Shown here one piece after another: positions 47,592-56,512 of a stretch of DNA of 64,000 nt (positions within the stretch are counted from its first letter, which is position 1; every line of letters starts with the position of its first letter). The notes beneath the pieces are model-generated. The model was not told the DNA's origin and did no database searches. It was given only the letters and a program-made list of their open reading frames with translations. Made by a program: the position numbers and the translations under genes. The DNA is from Thermococcus sp. Bubb.Bath (GTDB taxonomy: Archaea > Methanobacteriota_B > Thermococci > Thermococcales > Thermococcaceae). The stretch is from positions 620,001 through 684,000 of the forward strand of contig NZ_SNUR01000001.1 of assembly GCF_012027595.1 (NCBI RefSeq), in the 5' to 3' direction.

Positions 47592-48501
47592 CCCCAAAGA
47601 CTTTTCCATTTCTGACCTTGACCCTCAGACCCGCAGCCACCAGGAGACTCGTCGCAACAGCAACTATGTCCGCGATGCTCCCGGGGTTCCTCAGATCGCC
47701 TTTCTCGCGCAGGAAGGAGTCGAACTCCTCTAGACTTATCTCCCCCCTTAGGGCCCTCTTCGCGCGTTCCATTACAGCCTTGGCTTCTTCTGCCCCCGCT
47801 TTTCTGGCGATTAGGGTGTCCACCTTTTCCGACAGAATGCGCAAAAAGACTCTAACGACTGCCTCCTCAAGGGAGTGTTTCTTCAGTTCCTCGACCAGAA
47901 GGTCTGCGGTGGAGTAGGATAGGTTGTATGAGTTAATCCACTCACAGAATATCAGCTCCCTTTCACAGCTCATCTCGGCGAGGGCCCAGAGGTTGATCCC
48001 GTCGCGGAAGAGTTCCCTGAATGCGTCGTTGCTGTAAACGTCGTATTTGACCCCGCTGGGGATGCCTTTTGGGTTGGCTATCCTTATCGCCCTGTAAAGC
48101 TCCATCGTGTCCCTAACAGTTGACTCCCTGATGAGCATGGCCGCTTTTTCAGGCCCCTCCATTATGTTCCTGGCCATTGCAAGGCCCATCATGAGGGGAA
48201 TGGAAAGCGTTATCACACCGAAGTTTGGGTTTGCGTCCTGGATCTTCCTCGACTCGGAGACGGCTCTTTTAATCAGCTCCCCGATACCCGCTTCGTTTGG
48301 CATGATAATACCCTTCCTGACGAGTTCCCCAGTTTCGACCGCCTCGTAGTACACCGGGAGAACCGCGGTGTTGCCGAAGAGGAAGTGGTAGAGACTTAAA
48401 TCCCTGAAGTCGGCGAAGCGGTTCACGTTGCCCGGCTTGGGGATAACGGCTTCAAGCAGTGGGCCAAGGGTGAATGCCTTAACGATTCTCCAGCGCTCCA
48501 T
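47575..48501 (-). CDS. CitG/MdcB-like (triphosphoribosyl-dephospho-CoA synthase family)
   Basis: This 308-residue all-helical protein has the CitG signature PKPGNVNRFADFRDLSLYHFLFGN near the N-terminus and NPKGIPSGVKYDV in the middle. Bacterial CitG builds the prosthetic group of citrate lyase from dephospho-CoA and ATP. No citrate or malonate lyase genes are nearby, so the archaeal role is likely different. ATG 48501 abuts the stop of the preceding membrane-protein gene. Confidence 0.8.
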   Translation of the reverse strand: MERWRIVKAFTLGPLLEAVIPKPGNVNRFADFRDLSLYHFLFGNTAVLPVYYEAVETGELVRKGIIMPNEAGIGELIKRAVSESRKIQDANPNFGVITLSIPLMMGLAMARNIMEGPEKAAMLIRESTVRDTMELYRAIRIANPKGIPSGVKYDVYSNDAFRELFRDGINLWALAEMSCERELIFCEWINSYNLSYSTADLLVEELKKHSLEEAVVRVFLRILSEKVDTLIARKAGAEEAKAVMERAKRALRGEISLEEFDSFLREKGDLRNPGSIADIVAVATSLLVAAGLRVKVRNGKVFGVIGQP

Positions 48502-48738
48502 TCACACCACCAGGTAGAGGAGTAGGTAGATGATGTAGAGTGCCAAAACGACCTTTCGGAGGGTCTTTTCAGTTATCAAATAGAGGCCCGCGGCTATGAA
48601 AGTTATTCCCCAGAAGTACTGCCTTATCGCGTATCTGTAGGGTTCCAGGAGGCTTTTAAGCTCCATTCCAGGGGCAGAGTGCTTTAAAAGGAGGAGAAAC
48701 CCGAGGAGGACGAGGATGACTCCGAGCTTCTTCCCCAT
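48502..48738 (-). CDS. Small membrane protein, unknown
   Basis: This 78-residue protein has three predicted helices (VILVLLGFLLLL, YFWGITFIAAGLYLI, VVLALYIIYLLLYLVV) and a short basic loop. No family recognised. ATG 48738 has GGGGTGA upstream and is preferred to GTG 48747, which overlaps that site. It is sandwiched between the PspC and CitG-like genes in one leftward run, so it may be a partner of the PspC protein. Confidence 0.6.
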   Translation of the reverse strand: MGKKLGVILVLLGFLLLLKHSAPGMELKSLLEPYRYAIRQYFWGITFIAAGLYLITEKTLRKVVLALYIIYLLLYLVV

Positions 48739-48739
48739 T

Positions 48740-49174
48740 TCAGTCACCCCTGAAAAGGAGGATTATCCCGAGCAGTATCAGGAGGATAGCCAGTAGGTTT
48801 GTTCCGGTAGGTGTGCGGAATAGGAAGAGCGCTGGCAGCGCGAAAACTGCAAGGTACATGGCACCGATTAGGATGAGGACGATCGCTAGGATTTTTAGGA
48901 GTTCATTCTCCGACTCTCCGGAGACTACCTTTTCCGCCTCTTTCATGATGTCGTTGAGCCTCTCCTCAACGGGTTTCTCCTCTACATCCCCCTCCTCGGG
49001 TATGACGATGGCGGCCAAGAGATAGAGTATCACCATCGTGACCGGATTGAAAACGAGGAGTATAACGAATACCAGCCTAACCAGGGTTGGGTCTACGTTC
49101 AGGTACTCAGCAAGGCCGCCCAACACGCCCAGGAACATGCGGTCCTTCTTTGAGCGCACAAGCCTTTTCTCCAT
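48740..49174 (-). CDS. PspC-domain membrane protein
   Basis: This 144-residue protein has an N-terminal PspC domain (KRLVRSKKDRMFLGVLGGLAEYLNVDPTLVRLVFVILLVF and IVIPEEGD). An acidic linker follows, then two further helices resembling the C-terminal region of LiaF/PspC-like stress proteins. It is likely a membrane-stress sensor or stabiliser. ATG 49174 has GGTGAG upstream. Confidence 0.85.
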   Translation of the reverse strand: MEKRLVRSKKDRMFLGVLGGLAEYLNVDPTLVRLVFVILLVFNPVTMVILYLLAAIVIPEEGDVEEKPVEERLNDIMKEAEKVVSGESENELLKILAIVLILIGAMYLAVFALPALFLFRTPTGTNLLAILLILLGIILLFRGD

Positions 49175-49206
49175 GTACTCACCCAAAGGGTAATCCTTTC
49201 AGGAAC

Positions 49207-49965
49207 TTATAAGCTTTCCTTAGGCCCTTTGAATACCAGCACGTGTCCCACCCTGGAGAAGCCATGTTCCGCGGGGGTTATCATGCGGTATTCCCTGAAG
49301 AAGATGCTTCCAATGGCGAGCTGGGTTGCCAGATCCCAGTGGTGGTAGTCGAAAGTTCCCACCTTTTTGAAGCCCGGGAGCAGGTAGTAGCTCCTCCTGA
49401 ACGTGCCCCGTCTGATGTCATAGCCCTCGTGTACCGAGGCCAGGCTGTAGTCCTCTCCCCTCTGCTCCACGAAGAACTCCTTGTATCCTACGAGGTAGAG
49501 GAAGCGGTAGACTCTGTCCGTGTCCTCGATCATGAAAACCCCGTCATTGCTCAGAACCGAGGCAACGCCGGAGAAAATCTTCACGGCATCAAAGGGGTCG
49601 AAGTGTATCATTGTGTTCCCGAAGAGGGTCGCTATGTCATGCTCCCCCACCAGCTCTGGAAGCTCCCGGATGTCTCCTTCAACGGTCTCGACGTCGACGT
49701 TTACCCCCCCAATTTCCAGCCACTCGCAGACCCTTCCAAGGTCCTCTCCCCTGAGGTCGACGAGGGTCAAACCCCTAGCCCCCGTTGCCTTGGCAAGGGC
49801 GGTACCCACTATCCCAGTCCCGGCACAGAGATCGAGAATCCGCCCACCCCTTGGTAAGTCGGGGTTTTTGAAGAACTCCACGAGCCCTTTGAACCTCTTT
49901 CGGGCGCCTTCGTTGTTCGGCTCCATGTAGTTCCTAGCGTATTTGTAGAGCCCCTCAAGGGACAT
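49207..49965 (-). CDS. Class I SAM-dependent methyltransferase
   Basis: This 252-residue Rossmann-fold enzyme has motif I ILDLCAGTGIVGTAL, an acidic end of strand 2 (TLVDLRGED), motif II EGDIRELPELV and post-II ATLFGNTMIHFDP. The C-terminal half carries a cap with many aromatic residues (RRSYYLLPGFKKVGTFDYHHWD). Substrate unknown; a small-molecule target is more likely than RNA given the aromatic cap. ATG 49965 has GGTGATACC. Confidence 0.83.
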   Translation of the reverse strand: MSLEGLYKYARNYMEPNNEGARKRFKGLVEFFKNPDLPRGGRILDLCAGTGIVGTALAKATGARGLTLVDLRGEDLGRVCEWLEIGGVNVDVETVEGDIRELPELVGEHDIATLFGNTMIHFDPFDAVKIFSGVASVLSNDGVFMIEDTDRVYRFLYLVGYKEFFVEQRGEDYSLASVHEGYDIRRGTFRRSYYLLPGFKKVGTFDYHHWDLATQLAIGSIFFREYRMITPAEHGFSRVGHVLVFKGPKESL

Positions 49966-50024
49966 GGTATCACCACGAAAGAAAATTGGTGAAATTATTT
50001 AAAGATAACGGGAGATAGGCCCGA

Positions 50025-50755
50025 TTAATAGTATCCTTCCTCATAGGCAGAAGTCAGCATGACGTATGCCGCGTAGAAAATCACTAGCAGAAAAATCGGA
50101 ATGAGCAGTATTCCTAGAATGTCATTGTCAAAGCCCATCCATACCAGAAAGGCTCCAAATGTCAAGAGCGCAGAGAAGATCGTGAGGGCCTTTGTAAAGC
50201 CGCGCGCCATTATCCCTGAAAACTTTGGAGCGAGCTGGAAGACAAACGGCCGGGATGCAAGGAGCGTTAGGCCCATGAAGAGGGCCATCATTGAGCCAAG
50301 GACAATGGCCATGCCCCTCGGAAGCTTCGGGGACATGAGCAGGAGAAGAAAAGCGAGGACCAGCTGTGCAACTAAGTACTTTCCGAACCTGGGCGGCTCT
50401 ATGCTTTTTCCTGGCTTTTCTGGCGCTTCTCTTGAGATGTCTTCAAGCTCGTACTCGCGCCTGGCCACGACGTAGCCGATCGCAAGGACAACGGTGACTC
50501 CCCCTATGAGTAGGACGGACATGCCGTAAAGCGGCAGGAAGAAGGAGGAGAGGATAAACAGTACACCAAGTACTATCAGGCCGATTCCAGTTATCTTGTT
50601 CGCTTTTTTCCTAGCCTGCTCGCTGAGGTAGGTGTATCCGATTCTGAACCCTATCCCCGGTTCGCCCTTGAGGTTGCGGTCAGTATGCCTCCTATCATGA
50701 AAGCCAGTCCAAGGAAAACGCCGTAGAGAACCCTGAGGATGAAGTAGGGATTCAA
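50025..50755 (-). pseudogene. SdpI/DUF1648-like membrane protein, frameshifted at a G4 run
   Basis: TTG 50755 (GGGAGG upstream, TTGA overlap with the upstream paralogue) begins a helix MNPYFILRVLYGVFLGLAF and stops soon after SRANRG. Adding one G to the four-G run (CCCC at 50656-50659 on the plus strand) joins it to IGFRIGYTYLSEQARKKA, the SdpI signature, and to the rest of the protein (about 243 residues, six or seven helices). As written only the part from ATG 50522 is open. SdpI gives Bacillus immunity to its own SDP toxin. Confidence 0.75.
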
Positions 50756-51548
50756 GCTCCCTCCCCCCTCTCCCGCAAAAGCCTGAAGATCATCCCAAAT
50801 GTAACGGCCAGGAAAACCCAGACCGAGTATCCAATCCAACCGGACGGGATGTATCCGGCGTTGTAGAGCAGGAGTAGGGCATCCAAGAAGACCAGCCCCA
50901 GGGCCATAAAGGTCATGAACTCCGCGAAGGCCTTCCACCCCCTCTCACTGAACCTCAGCTGGGGTGCGAAGGCCGGCTCCTGAAGGAAGTAAGTCACAGC
51001 GAGGAAAAGCGGGTAAACCACCAGGGGAAACAATAGAACACCAAGGGTCTTTGAGGCGAAGCTGTCCGGCTTCCCGGAAGCGTTGGAGTGGATAGCAACC
51101 CTCCCCGGCAGTTTATCCCACAGCAGGGCCGCAAGGAGGAAGTAAACCCCCATCGCCAGCAACTGGGATAAGAGGTAAGGCCTAACATTGACCCTGATTA
51201 CCTCTCCCGGCTTCTCTGGAGCCTGGATTGAGAGTTCCTCCTCTTCATATGCCCTCTTTGCAATCCGGAATCCGGCCACGATAACAACGAGGATGCCCGC
51301 CAGCATTAAGAGGGTAAAGGTCACTATGTCCACACCGGTGAGGGACAACCCGAAGAGGAAGGCCAAGAGGGAAACCATGGACACACCCACAAAGGTGTTG
51401 GTTTTTCCCTCCACGCTTTATCAGACATATAAGTGTAGCCCACCCTGAAGCCGATGAAGTAGTTCCTTTTGTTCCTGAAGGCGAAGGTCAGCAACCCCGC
51501 GGCCAATAGGGTAAGTGAGATAAAGATTTCGAAGACCAGCTCACTCAT
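50752..51548 (-). pseudogene. SdpI/DUF1648-like membrane protein, frameshifted at an A5 run
   Basis: ATG 51548 begins MSELVFEIFISLTLLAAGLL and the SdpI signature IGFRVGYTYMSDKAWRE. A one-base deficit in the five-A run (TTTTT, 51402-51406 on the plus strand) then puts the rest of the protein in another frame (TNTFVGVSMVSLLAFLFG and the DUF1648 part VAIHSNASGKPDSFASK). The repaired length is about 265 residues. It is a paralogue of the next gene. The start overlaps the PadR stop by ATGA. Confidence 0.75.
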
Positions 51549-51904
51549 TCAACTCCCCCCAGCTTCCCAAGAACGGACTCGATAGCTTTTACCTCATCTC
51601 TGAGCTGTGCAAGAACTCTCCTTCCCGTCTCTGTGATGGAGTAGTACTTCCTTGGCCTCCCCCCAACTTCGGCCCAGCTGTCCCGGAGGAGGCCGAGCTT
51701 CCTGAGGCTCTTCAGGAGGTCGTACAATGCTCCTTCGCTCGGCACTAATTTCCCATCGCTCAGCTCCTCCAGCCTCTTCCGTATTGCGTAGCCGTGGAGT
51801 TCGCCCTCCCTCTCAAGAACTGAGAGCACTAAAAATGAGTAGAGGCCGGAGCGGAGCTCCTTTCTGAGCTTCTTGAGTGCTTTCTCCTCGCCCTTTCCAA
51901 GCAA
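51545..51904 (-). CDS. PadR-family transcriptional regulator
   Basis: This 119-residue protein has the PadR winged helix: ELHGYAIRKRLEELSDGKLVPSEGALYDLLKSLRKLGLL and the wing with GGRPRKYYSITETGRRVL. A short C-terminal helix serves dimerisation. The likely start is TTG 51904 with GGTGAG upstream. It sits between the YhfC-type peptidase and the SdpI-like genes and probably controls that operon. Confidence 0.9.
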   Translation of the reverse strand: MLGKGEEKALKKLRKELRSGLYSFLVLSVLEREGELHGYAIRKRLEELSDGKLVPSEGALYDLLKSLRKLGLLRDSWAEVGGRPRKYYSITETGRRVLAQLRDEVKAIESVLGKLGGVE

Positions 51905-51910
51905 CGCCTC

Positions 51911-52633
51911 TCACCAGATTACCGTCTCTTCCTCGGGTTCCTTTATCCTGGCAAATGGCAATGTGTAGACGATTAAAGCTATTGATATGACCGCAAAGAT
52001 GACCTCCAGACCGGTGGTGAACTTCATCGCCAGCTCTTTACTTTCCAAGAAGAGCAGCTGACCGTAGGCCGCTAGCGTATCAACGAAGCCGTGAAGGACG
52101 GTCATCTCAAGATAGCCCTTTTTCCCGAAGCCGTTCCTGGCCGCGTAAGCTAGGTAAACCGTGGTGCCGACGTGGAAGAGGACCGCAAAGTAGCGCTCTA
52201 CCATCGAGAGAAGCGCCTGGAAAACCGGAACGTCGATTTTTCCTCCCGTGGCTGCCACTGCGATGATCGGTGTAACTGCAACGAAGAGAACCTCGGTAAT
52301 CCCGAAGCCTAGGCCGACGAATAGAGCCGTTCTGGTACCCTTATCTTTGACAAGGAGGTACTTAACTCCCTCCTGGACGAAGCCAGCGACGATGCCCACC
52401 CAGATGGCAACGCCAAGAGTAAACGCCGTCCCCCGTGCAATCACATCGGCGTTGCTTCGTATCCCCATTCCAAGGAGCGGGAACTGCTGGATTGGGTTCT
52501 GAATGACCATTGCGAGAAGGAAGGCAACTCCACCGAGAATCAGCTCGGCCCATTTCTGCTTCTTGAAGCCGAGGAAATAAACCGTGCCCCAGGCCAGGAG
52601 TCCGCCGAGGATGGGAAACGGCGGGAGATACAT
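51911..52633 (-). CDS. YhfC-type intramembrane peptidase-like protein
   Basis: This 240-residue membrane protein has about seven helices. Conserved residues lie in GFVQEGVKYLLV (Glu, Lys), VLFHVGTTVYLAYAARN (His) and VLHGFVDTLAAYGQ (His, Asp), the pattern of YhfC/PrsW-related membrane glutamic peptidases. Members often accompany bacteriocin-type or immunity loci. ATG 52633 has GGGGGAGGAGTGAG upstream. Confidence 0.75.
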   Translation of the reverse strand: MYLPPFPILGGLLAWGTVYFLGFKKQKWAELILGGVAFLLAMVIQNPIQQFPLLGMGIRSNADVIARGTAFTLGVAIWVGIVAGFVQEGVKYLLVKDKGTRTALFVGLGFGITEVLFVAVTPIIAVAATGGKIDVPVFQALLSMVERYFAVLFHVGTTVYLAYAARNGFGKKGYLEMTVLHGFVDTLAAYGQLLFLESKELAMKFTTGLEVIFAVISIALIVYTLPFARIKEPEEETVIW

Positions 52634-52655
52634 TCTCACTCCTCCCCCTCTACAA

Positions 52656-52976
52656 CTACCGCGGTCCGTAGGCGTAGACCTCCGCCATCCTTGAGCCGAC
52701 GTTCGACGTGGCGAAACGGACATTAACGACCGCGTTGGCTCCAAGTTCCTCCGCCTTCTGAACCATTCTCTGGAAGGCTATCTCTCTGGCCTTTGCCATC
52801 ATCTCGGTGTACTCCTTCACCTCACCTCCCACTAGGTTTCTGAGACCAGCCAGTATGTCCCTCCTCAGATGGGTTGCCATGACGACGCCTCCCCTTGCTA
52901 TGCCCAGGGTTTTCACAATGCGGTAGCTGGGAATCGTCTCGGTCGTCACGGCGATAACGCCTCCAACTGTCTCCAT
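52656..52976 (-). CDS. YbjQ/UPF0145 family protein
   Basis: This 106-residue protein has VTTETIPSYRIVKTLGIARGGVV, the EYTEMMAKAREIAFQRMVQKAEELGANAVVNVRF helix-strand and a small C-terminus, matching YbjQ (heavy-metal-binding-like pentameric family). ATG 52976 has GAGGTG upstream. It is likely first in the leftward operon with the peptidase, PadR and SdpI-like genes, only 22 bp upstream of the peptidase gene. Confidence 0.88.
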   Translation of the reverse strand: METVGGVIAVTTETIPSYRIVKTLGIARGGVVMATHLRRDILAGLRNLVGGEVKEYTEMMAKAREIAFQRMVQKAEELGANAVVNVRFATSNVGSRMAEVYAYGPR

Positions 52977-53064
52977 ACCAATCACCTCGATGCATCGAAC
53001 TTCGAGGTATATGGCGATGAAGAAGTATTTAAGGCTTTCGAGGAAAAGTCAGAAAGGTGATAGA

Positions 53065-54090
53065 ATGCACGAGATTCCCTTCGGTGAGATCCTCAAAAAG
53101 CTCCGCGAGCTTAACGCTCACAGGGTGTTAATCCAGACCCCAGAGGGTCTCAAGAGGGAAGCACAGGAGCTTGCGGACTTCATTGAGGAGAACGGAATCG
53201 AGGCAATAATAAGCGGGGACATAAACTACGGCGCCTGCGACCCGGCAGATACAGAGGCAAAGAGATTAGGATGCGATGTACTGACCCACATCGGGCACTC
53301 TTACATGACGCTCCACCTTGAGGTCCCTACAATCTTCGTGCCCGCGTTTGCGAAGGTGGACGTCGTTCCAGCCCTTGAGAAAAACCTTGAAGAAATCAGA
53401 AAGCTCGGAAAGAGGATAGCACTCGTCACGACGGCTCAACACATCCACCAGCTTGAACGGGCGAAGGAATTTCTGGAAAATAACGGCTTTGATGTGCTGG
53501 TTGGTAAGGGCGATTCAAGGGTGAGCTGGCCGGGGCAGGTTCTCGGGTGCAACTTCAGCGCGGCGAAGGTTGACGCTGAGGGCGTTCTCTTCATCGGTGC
53601 CGGCTACTTCCACCCGATAGGCGTCGCTATGGCCGTTAAGAAGCCGACACTCGCAATCAACCCCTACTCCAGCGACGCGATATGGATGGAGGGGGAAGCG
53701 GAGAAGCTCGTGAGGAAGAGGTGGGCGCAGATAGCGAAGGCGATGGACGCTCAGCGCTTTGGAGTGATAACGAGCACGAAGAAGGGACAGCTGAGACTTT
53801 CAGAGGCGAAGAGGATAGTTAAACTCCTCCGCGAGCGCGGGAAGTACGCGAGGCTTTTGGCGATGAACCACATAAGCTATCAGGCTTTGGAAGGCTTCGA
53901 ATTCGATGCCTACGTCGTCGTGGCCTGCCCACGCGTTCCGATAGACGACTACGAGAACTGGAGGAAGCCCGTGCTGACCCCAAGGGAAGTTGAGATTCTG
54001 CTCGGTCTTAGGGGAGACTACGAGTTCGACGAGATTCTCGGCGCGGAGAGAAAGGAAGACGAGCCCCTTGGGATAAGTCTACACTCCTGA
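53065..54090 (+). CDS. dph2: Diphthamide biosynthesis protein Dph2
   Basis: This 341-residue non-canonical radical SAM enzyme transfers the aminocarboxypropyl group of SAM to the diphthamide His of aEF-2. The three cluster cysteines are at 58 (NYGACDP), 162 (VLGCNFS) and 288 (VVACPRVP), positions that agree to within one residue with Pyrococcus Dph2. ATG 53065 has AAAGGTGATAG upstream. Its target, aEF-2, is encoded at 38443. Confidence 0.95.
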   Translation: MHEIPFGEILKKLRELNAHRVLIQTPEGLKREAQELADFIEENGIEAIISGDINYGACDPADTEAKRLGCDVLTHIGHSYMTLHLEVPTIFVPAFAKVDVVPALEKNLEEIRKLGKRIALVTTAQHIHQLERAKEFLENNGFDVLVGKGDSRVSWPGQVLGCNFSAAKVDAEGVLFIGAGYFHPIGVAMAVKKPTLAINPYSSDAIWMEGEAEKLVRKRWAQIAKAMDAQRFGVITSTKKGQLRLSEAKRIVKLLRERGKYARLLAMNHISYQALEGFEFDAYVVVACPRVPIDDYENWRKPVLTPREVEILLGLRGDYEFDEILGAERKEDEPLGISLHS

Positions 54091-54190
54091 TCCGACACTC
54101 TGTTAAAATTTTTTAAAATTTTTCATATTTTGTGTTCGTACTACAAAAGCCTAATAAGGTTTGAAGTAGAAAACAGTACGGCGGTGCACG

Positions 54191-55981
54191 GTGTCCGGAG
54201 AATCAAAGCTCCTCGAGGAGTACCTTAATTCTGGGAAGATTAAAAAGACATCTGAGTTAGTTCTTAACAACGGGGAAGCCTTAACTGCCCTGCTGTCTTT
54301 TCTATACAGCAAGGACCCTGAAATAAAGCTGGCGGCAGTTATGGCCCTTGAGGAAGCCCTAAAGAAAATGCCCGACATAATGCGCCTTAGACTTCTAAAG
54401 AAGACCTTTGACGGCTTGATAACACTGGCACTGGAAAAGGATGATAGAGTTTCAATCTACGCCCTCAGGGCAATAAAAGCCCTTATTGCTGGACTCCCTC
54501 TTGACCCTGAGAGCTTCGTGAAGCTCGGCCACGCGCTCAAAGACATCATAAAGGCGCGCAGGAACGAGATGATCCTCCTGGAAATTCCACCTATTCTTGA
54601 GAACGTTAGAATTACCTCCTCGGATCCGAGAGTTCACGACGTTATAGCCAGGCTCCTCCGCTCCAAGAATCTCAGGCTTAAGGCAATGGGACTCAAGCTC
54701 CTCCTAAACACGAGCGCATACACGGGCGATCCCTCTCTATTGAAGACGATTTTTTATGAAGTTCGGGACATGCTAACCATGGAGGATACTCTTCTGGTGG
54801 ACTTCGCCCTGAACCTGCTCCTCGAAATAACCCATCATCCTCTGCGTGAGGAATTCGTTGATGACGTCGCCGGTGTTCTGACCCTCGTGAAGAACCTTGC
54901 ATTACAAGAACAATCCGAAGTAAGCGACAAGGCGCGGCTCGTTGCAGAGAAGCTTGAGGATGCCGCATACAGATACTACAAAGACCGGCCCGAGGAAGCA
55001 AGGAGAAAAATCCAGGAGCTTTTGATAAACGAGCGCTTTTACGAGGCAATTGACCTTGCCCTAGCAGTGGGGGACACCTACGTGCTCAACTGGGTGGCAC
55101 AGGAGCTTGAGAGGATGGAGAAGAAGAGGTTGAAGATAAACGAGAGGGTCCTACCTGAACCGAAATACCCATTCATACCACAGGAGAGGAAAGCTCAGAA
55201 AACCATAAACATACCCAACCTCTACAAGTTCAAGGGTGGAAAGATTGACCTTGAAAAGCTGACCAAAAACATTGAAATACCAGAACAAACCTCCAAGATG
55301 CCCGATGAAGATACCAAAAAGGAGCTGGAAAAGGCGATAACCTCTGGAAAAGCTTCCGAACTTACGGAGCTGGCGCTGAGAAAGCCGGAAGCGGTCTTTG
55401 AGCTGGAGAGAAAGCTTGAGGAAGGGGACAAGTTTGAGAAAATGGACGCCCTCTGGGCACTCTCAAAGCTCGCCGAGAAAGTCGAACCGAAAGCCACCTT
55501 CATTCTGGAGCCTGTTGTGGGGAAGCTCTTCGAGGTTGCCCACTCGACGAGAAACAGATGGATGCGGATAAGGGCCGTGAAGACCCTGGCAACTCTGGCT
55601 TTGAAGAGCAGGAGGGGGGATGAGATAGTCGGGAAGTTCCTGGAGGACTACCTCTCCGGAGAGAAGGAGAGAACCGTGCCCGCGCTGGAGTTCTTCAGCT
55701 ACTACTTTCTGGAAACCTGGGACGAGAAGACAGCCAGGGTGGTCCTCTCTGGGCTGAATGGGTTCCTCGAAGATGATGAGTTCAGATTCGACGCGTTAAT
55801 GGTGTTTGATGCCATCGTCGCCTCAGTTCCCACAGAAAAGGTGGACCTCCTCAAGGAGTACGTGCCCCTGCTCAAAAGGATCAAAAAGACCGCCTCACCA
55901 GACGAGCAGAAGCTCGCGATAAGAATCTTAGAGGAGATGGCCTCGAAGTCAAGGGGCCTGGTTACTCACCGAGCATCTTGA
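54191..55981 (+). CDS. HEAT/ARM-like repeat protein with internal duplication
   Basis: This 596-residue all-alpha protein is made of HEAT-like pairs (SFLYSKDPEIKLAAVMALEEAL, HSTRNRWMRIRAVKTLATLAL). The unit LNSGKIKKTSELVLNNGEAL near residue 14 reappears as ITSGKASELTELALRKPEAV near residue 387 after a Pro-rich linker (about 315-375), so the protein is a diverged tandem repeat of two halves. Role unknown; a scaffold or nucleic-acid-associated role is possible. It uses GTG 54191 and overlaps the convergent small gene by 20 bp. Confidence 0.7.
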   Translation: MSGESKLLEEYLNSGKIKKTSELVLNNGEALTALLSFLYSKDPEIKLAAVMALEEALKKMPDIMRLRLLKKTFDGLITLALEKDDRVSIYALRAIKALIAGLPLDPESFVKLGHALKDIIKARRNEMILLEIPPILENVRITSSDPRVHDVIARLLRSKNLRLKAMGLKLLLNTSAYTGDPSLLKTIFYEVRDMLTMEDTLLVDFALNLLLEITHHPLREEFVDDVAGVLTLVKNLALQEQSEVSDKARLVAEKLEDAAYRYYKDRPEEARRKIQELLINERFYEAIDLALAVGDTYVLNWVAQELERMEKKRLKINERVLPEPKYPFIPQERKAQKTINIPNLYKFKGGKIDLEKLTKNIEIPEQTSKMPDEDTKKELEKAITSGKASELTELALRKPEAVFELERKLEEGDKFEKMDALWALSKLAEKVEPKATFILEPVVGKLFEVAHSTRNRWMRIRAVKTLATLALKSRRGDEIVGKFLEDYLSGEKERTVPALEFFSYYFLETWDEKTARVVLSGLNGFLEDDEFRFDALMVFDAIVASVPTEKVDLLKEYVPLLKRIKKTASPDEQKLAIRILEEMASKSRGLVTHRAS

Positions 55982-56216
55982 TGGCCTCAACGGCGCTCTC
56001 CTTATCCTTGACTTTTATTCCGAGGCCCTTCTCGTCGGCCAGCTTCTGGAGAATGGCCCTCGTTGGGAACTCTCCGAGGAAGGTGGTTAGGGTGTAATAA
56101 ATCTCTTCGGGATTCTTGCCTCCTTCTATGTCCGCAATAGCCCTCTCTATGCTCTCCAGCATCACCGAGAGGAAGGAGTACTTCTCCTTGAGGACGCGGA
56201 TGAGCTCACTCACCAT
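55962..56216 (-). CDS. Small helical protein, paralogue of its upstream neighbour
   Basis: This 84-residue helical protein has NPEEIYYTLTTFLGEFPTR and KDKESAVEAIKMLGE. These align with DPSKFYRAVEELFGEFGAS and RDKETVISTLKKFAG of the gene immediately upstream. Not recognised. ATG 56216 follows AGGTGTTGAG. Both small genes trail the KaiC-like gene in one operon and may be its partners. Confidence 0.6.
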   Translation of the reverse strand: MVSELIRVLKEKYSFLSVMLESIERAIADIEGGKNPEEIYYTLTTFLGEFPTRAILQKLADEKGLGIKVKDKESAVEAIKMLGE

Positions 56217-56511
56217 TCTCAACACCTGCAAACTTCTTCAGGGTGGAGATCACGGTTTCCTTATCCCTCTTATCCGGCTTGAGGTGGAGCTCCATCAGTA
56301 GAGTGTAGAAGAACATTGATGCCCCGAACTCCCCGAAGAGCTCCTCCACAGCTCTATAGAACTTCGAAGGGTCTTCGCCGGCGATATCAAGGGTTGCGTT
56401 GTATTTGGCATTTAAGTAGGCCTCGAGAGTTGGTAGGAAATGGGGGCCAAACTGGGTTAGGAGCTCCCTCACTGTGGCAACTATGAGGGCCCGGTTGAGC
56501 TCGGCCTTCAT
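56206..56511 (-). CDS. Small helical protein, paralogue of its downstream neighbour
   Basis: This 101-residue helical protein is unrecognised. Its C-terminal 60 residues match the next gene (see there); the N-terminal part (NRALIVATVRELLTQFGPHF) is extra. ATG 56511 begins two bases after the last base of the KaiC-like gene; a TTG at 56520 is also possible. The arrangement suggests translational coupling with the KaiC-like ATPase. Confidence 0.6.
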   Translation of the reverse strand: MKAELNRALIVATVRELLTQFGPHFLPTLEAYLNAKYNATLDIAGEDPSKFYRAVEELFGEFGASMFFYTLLMELHLKPDKRDKETVISTLKKFAGVENGE

Positions 56512-56512
56512 C

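Noticed and set aside
51395-51415. Programmed -1 frameshift in the SdpI-like gene
   Set aside because: The run does not form a canonical X-XXY-YYZ heptamer in the zero frame; indel or sequence error is simpler.
54105-54130. AT-rich stretch after dph2 as possible origin repeat
   Set aside because: Short low-complexity T/A run typical of termination plus promoter; no origin recognition box repeats seen.
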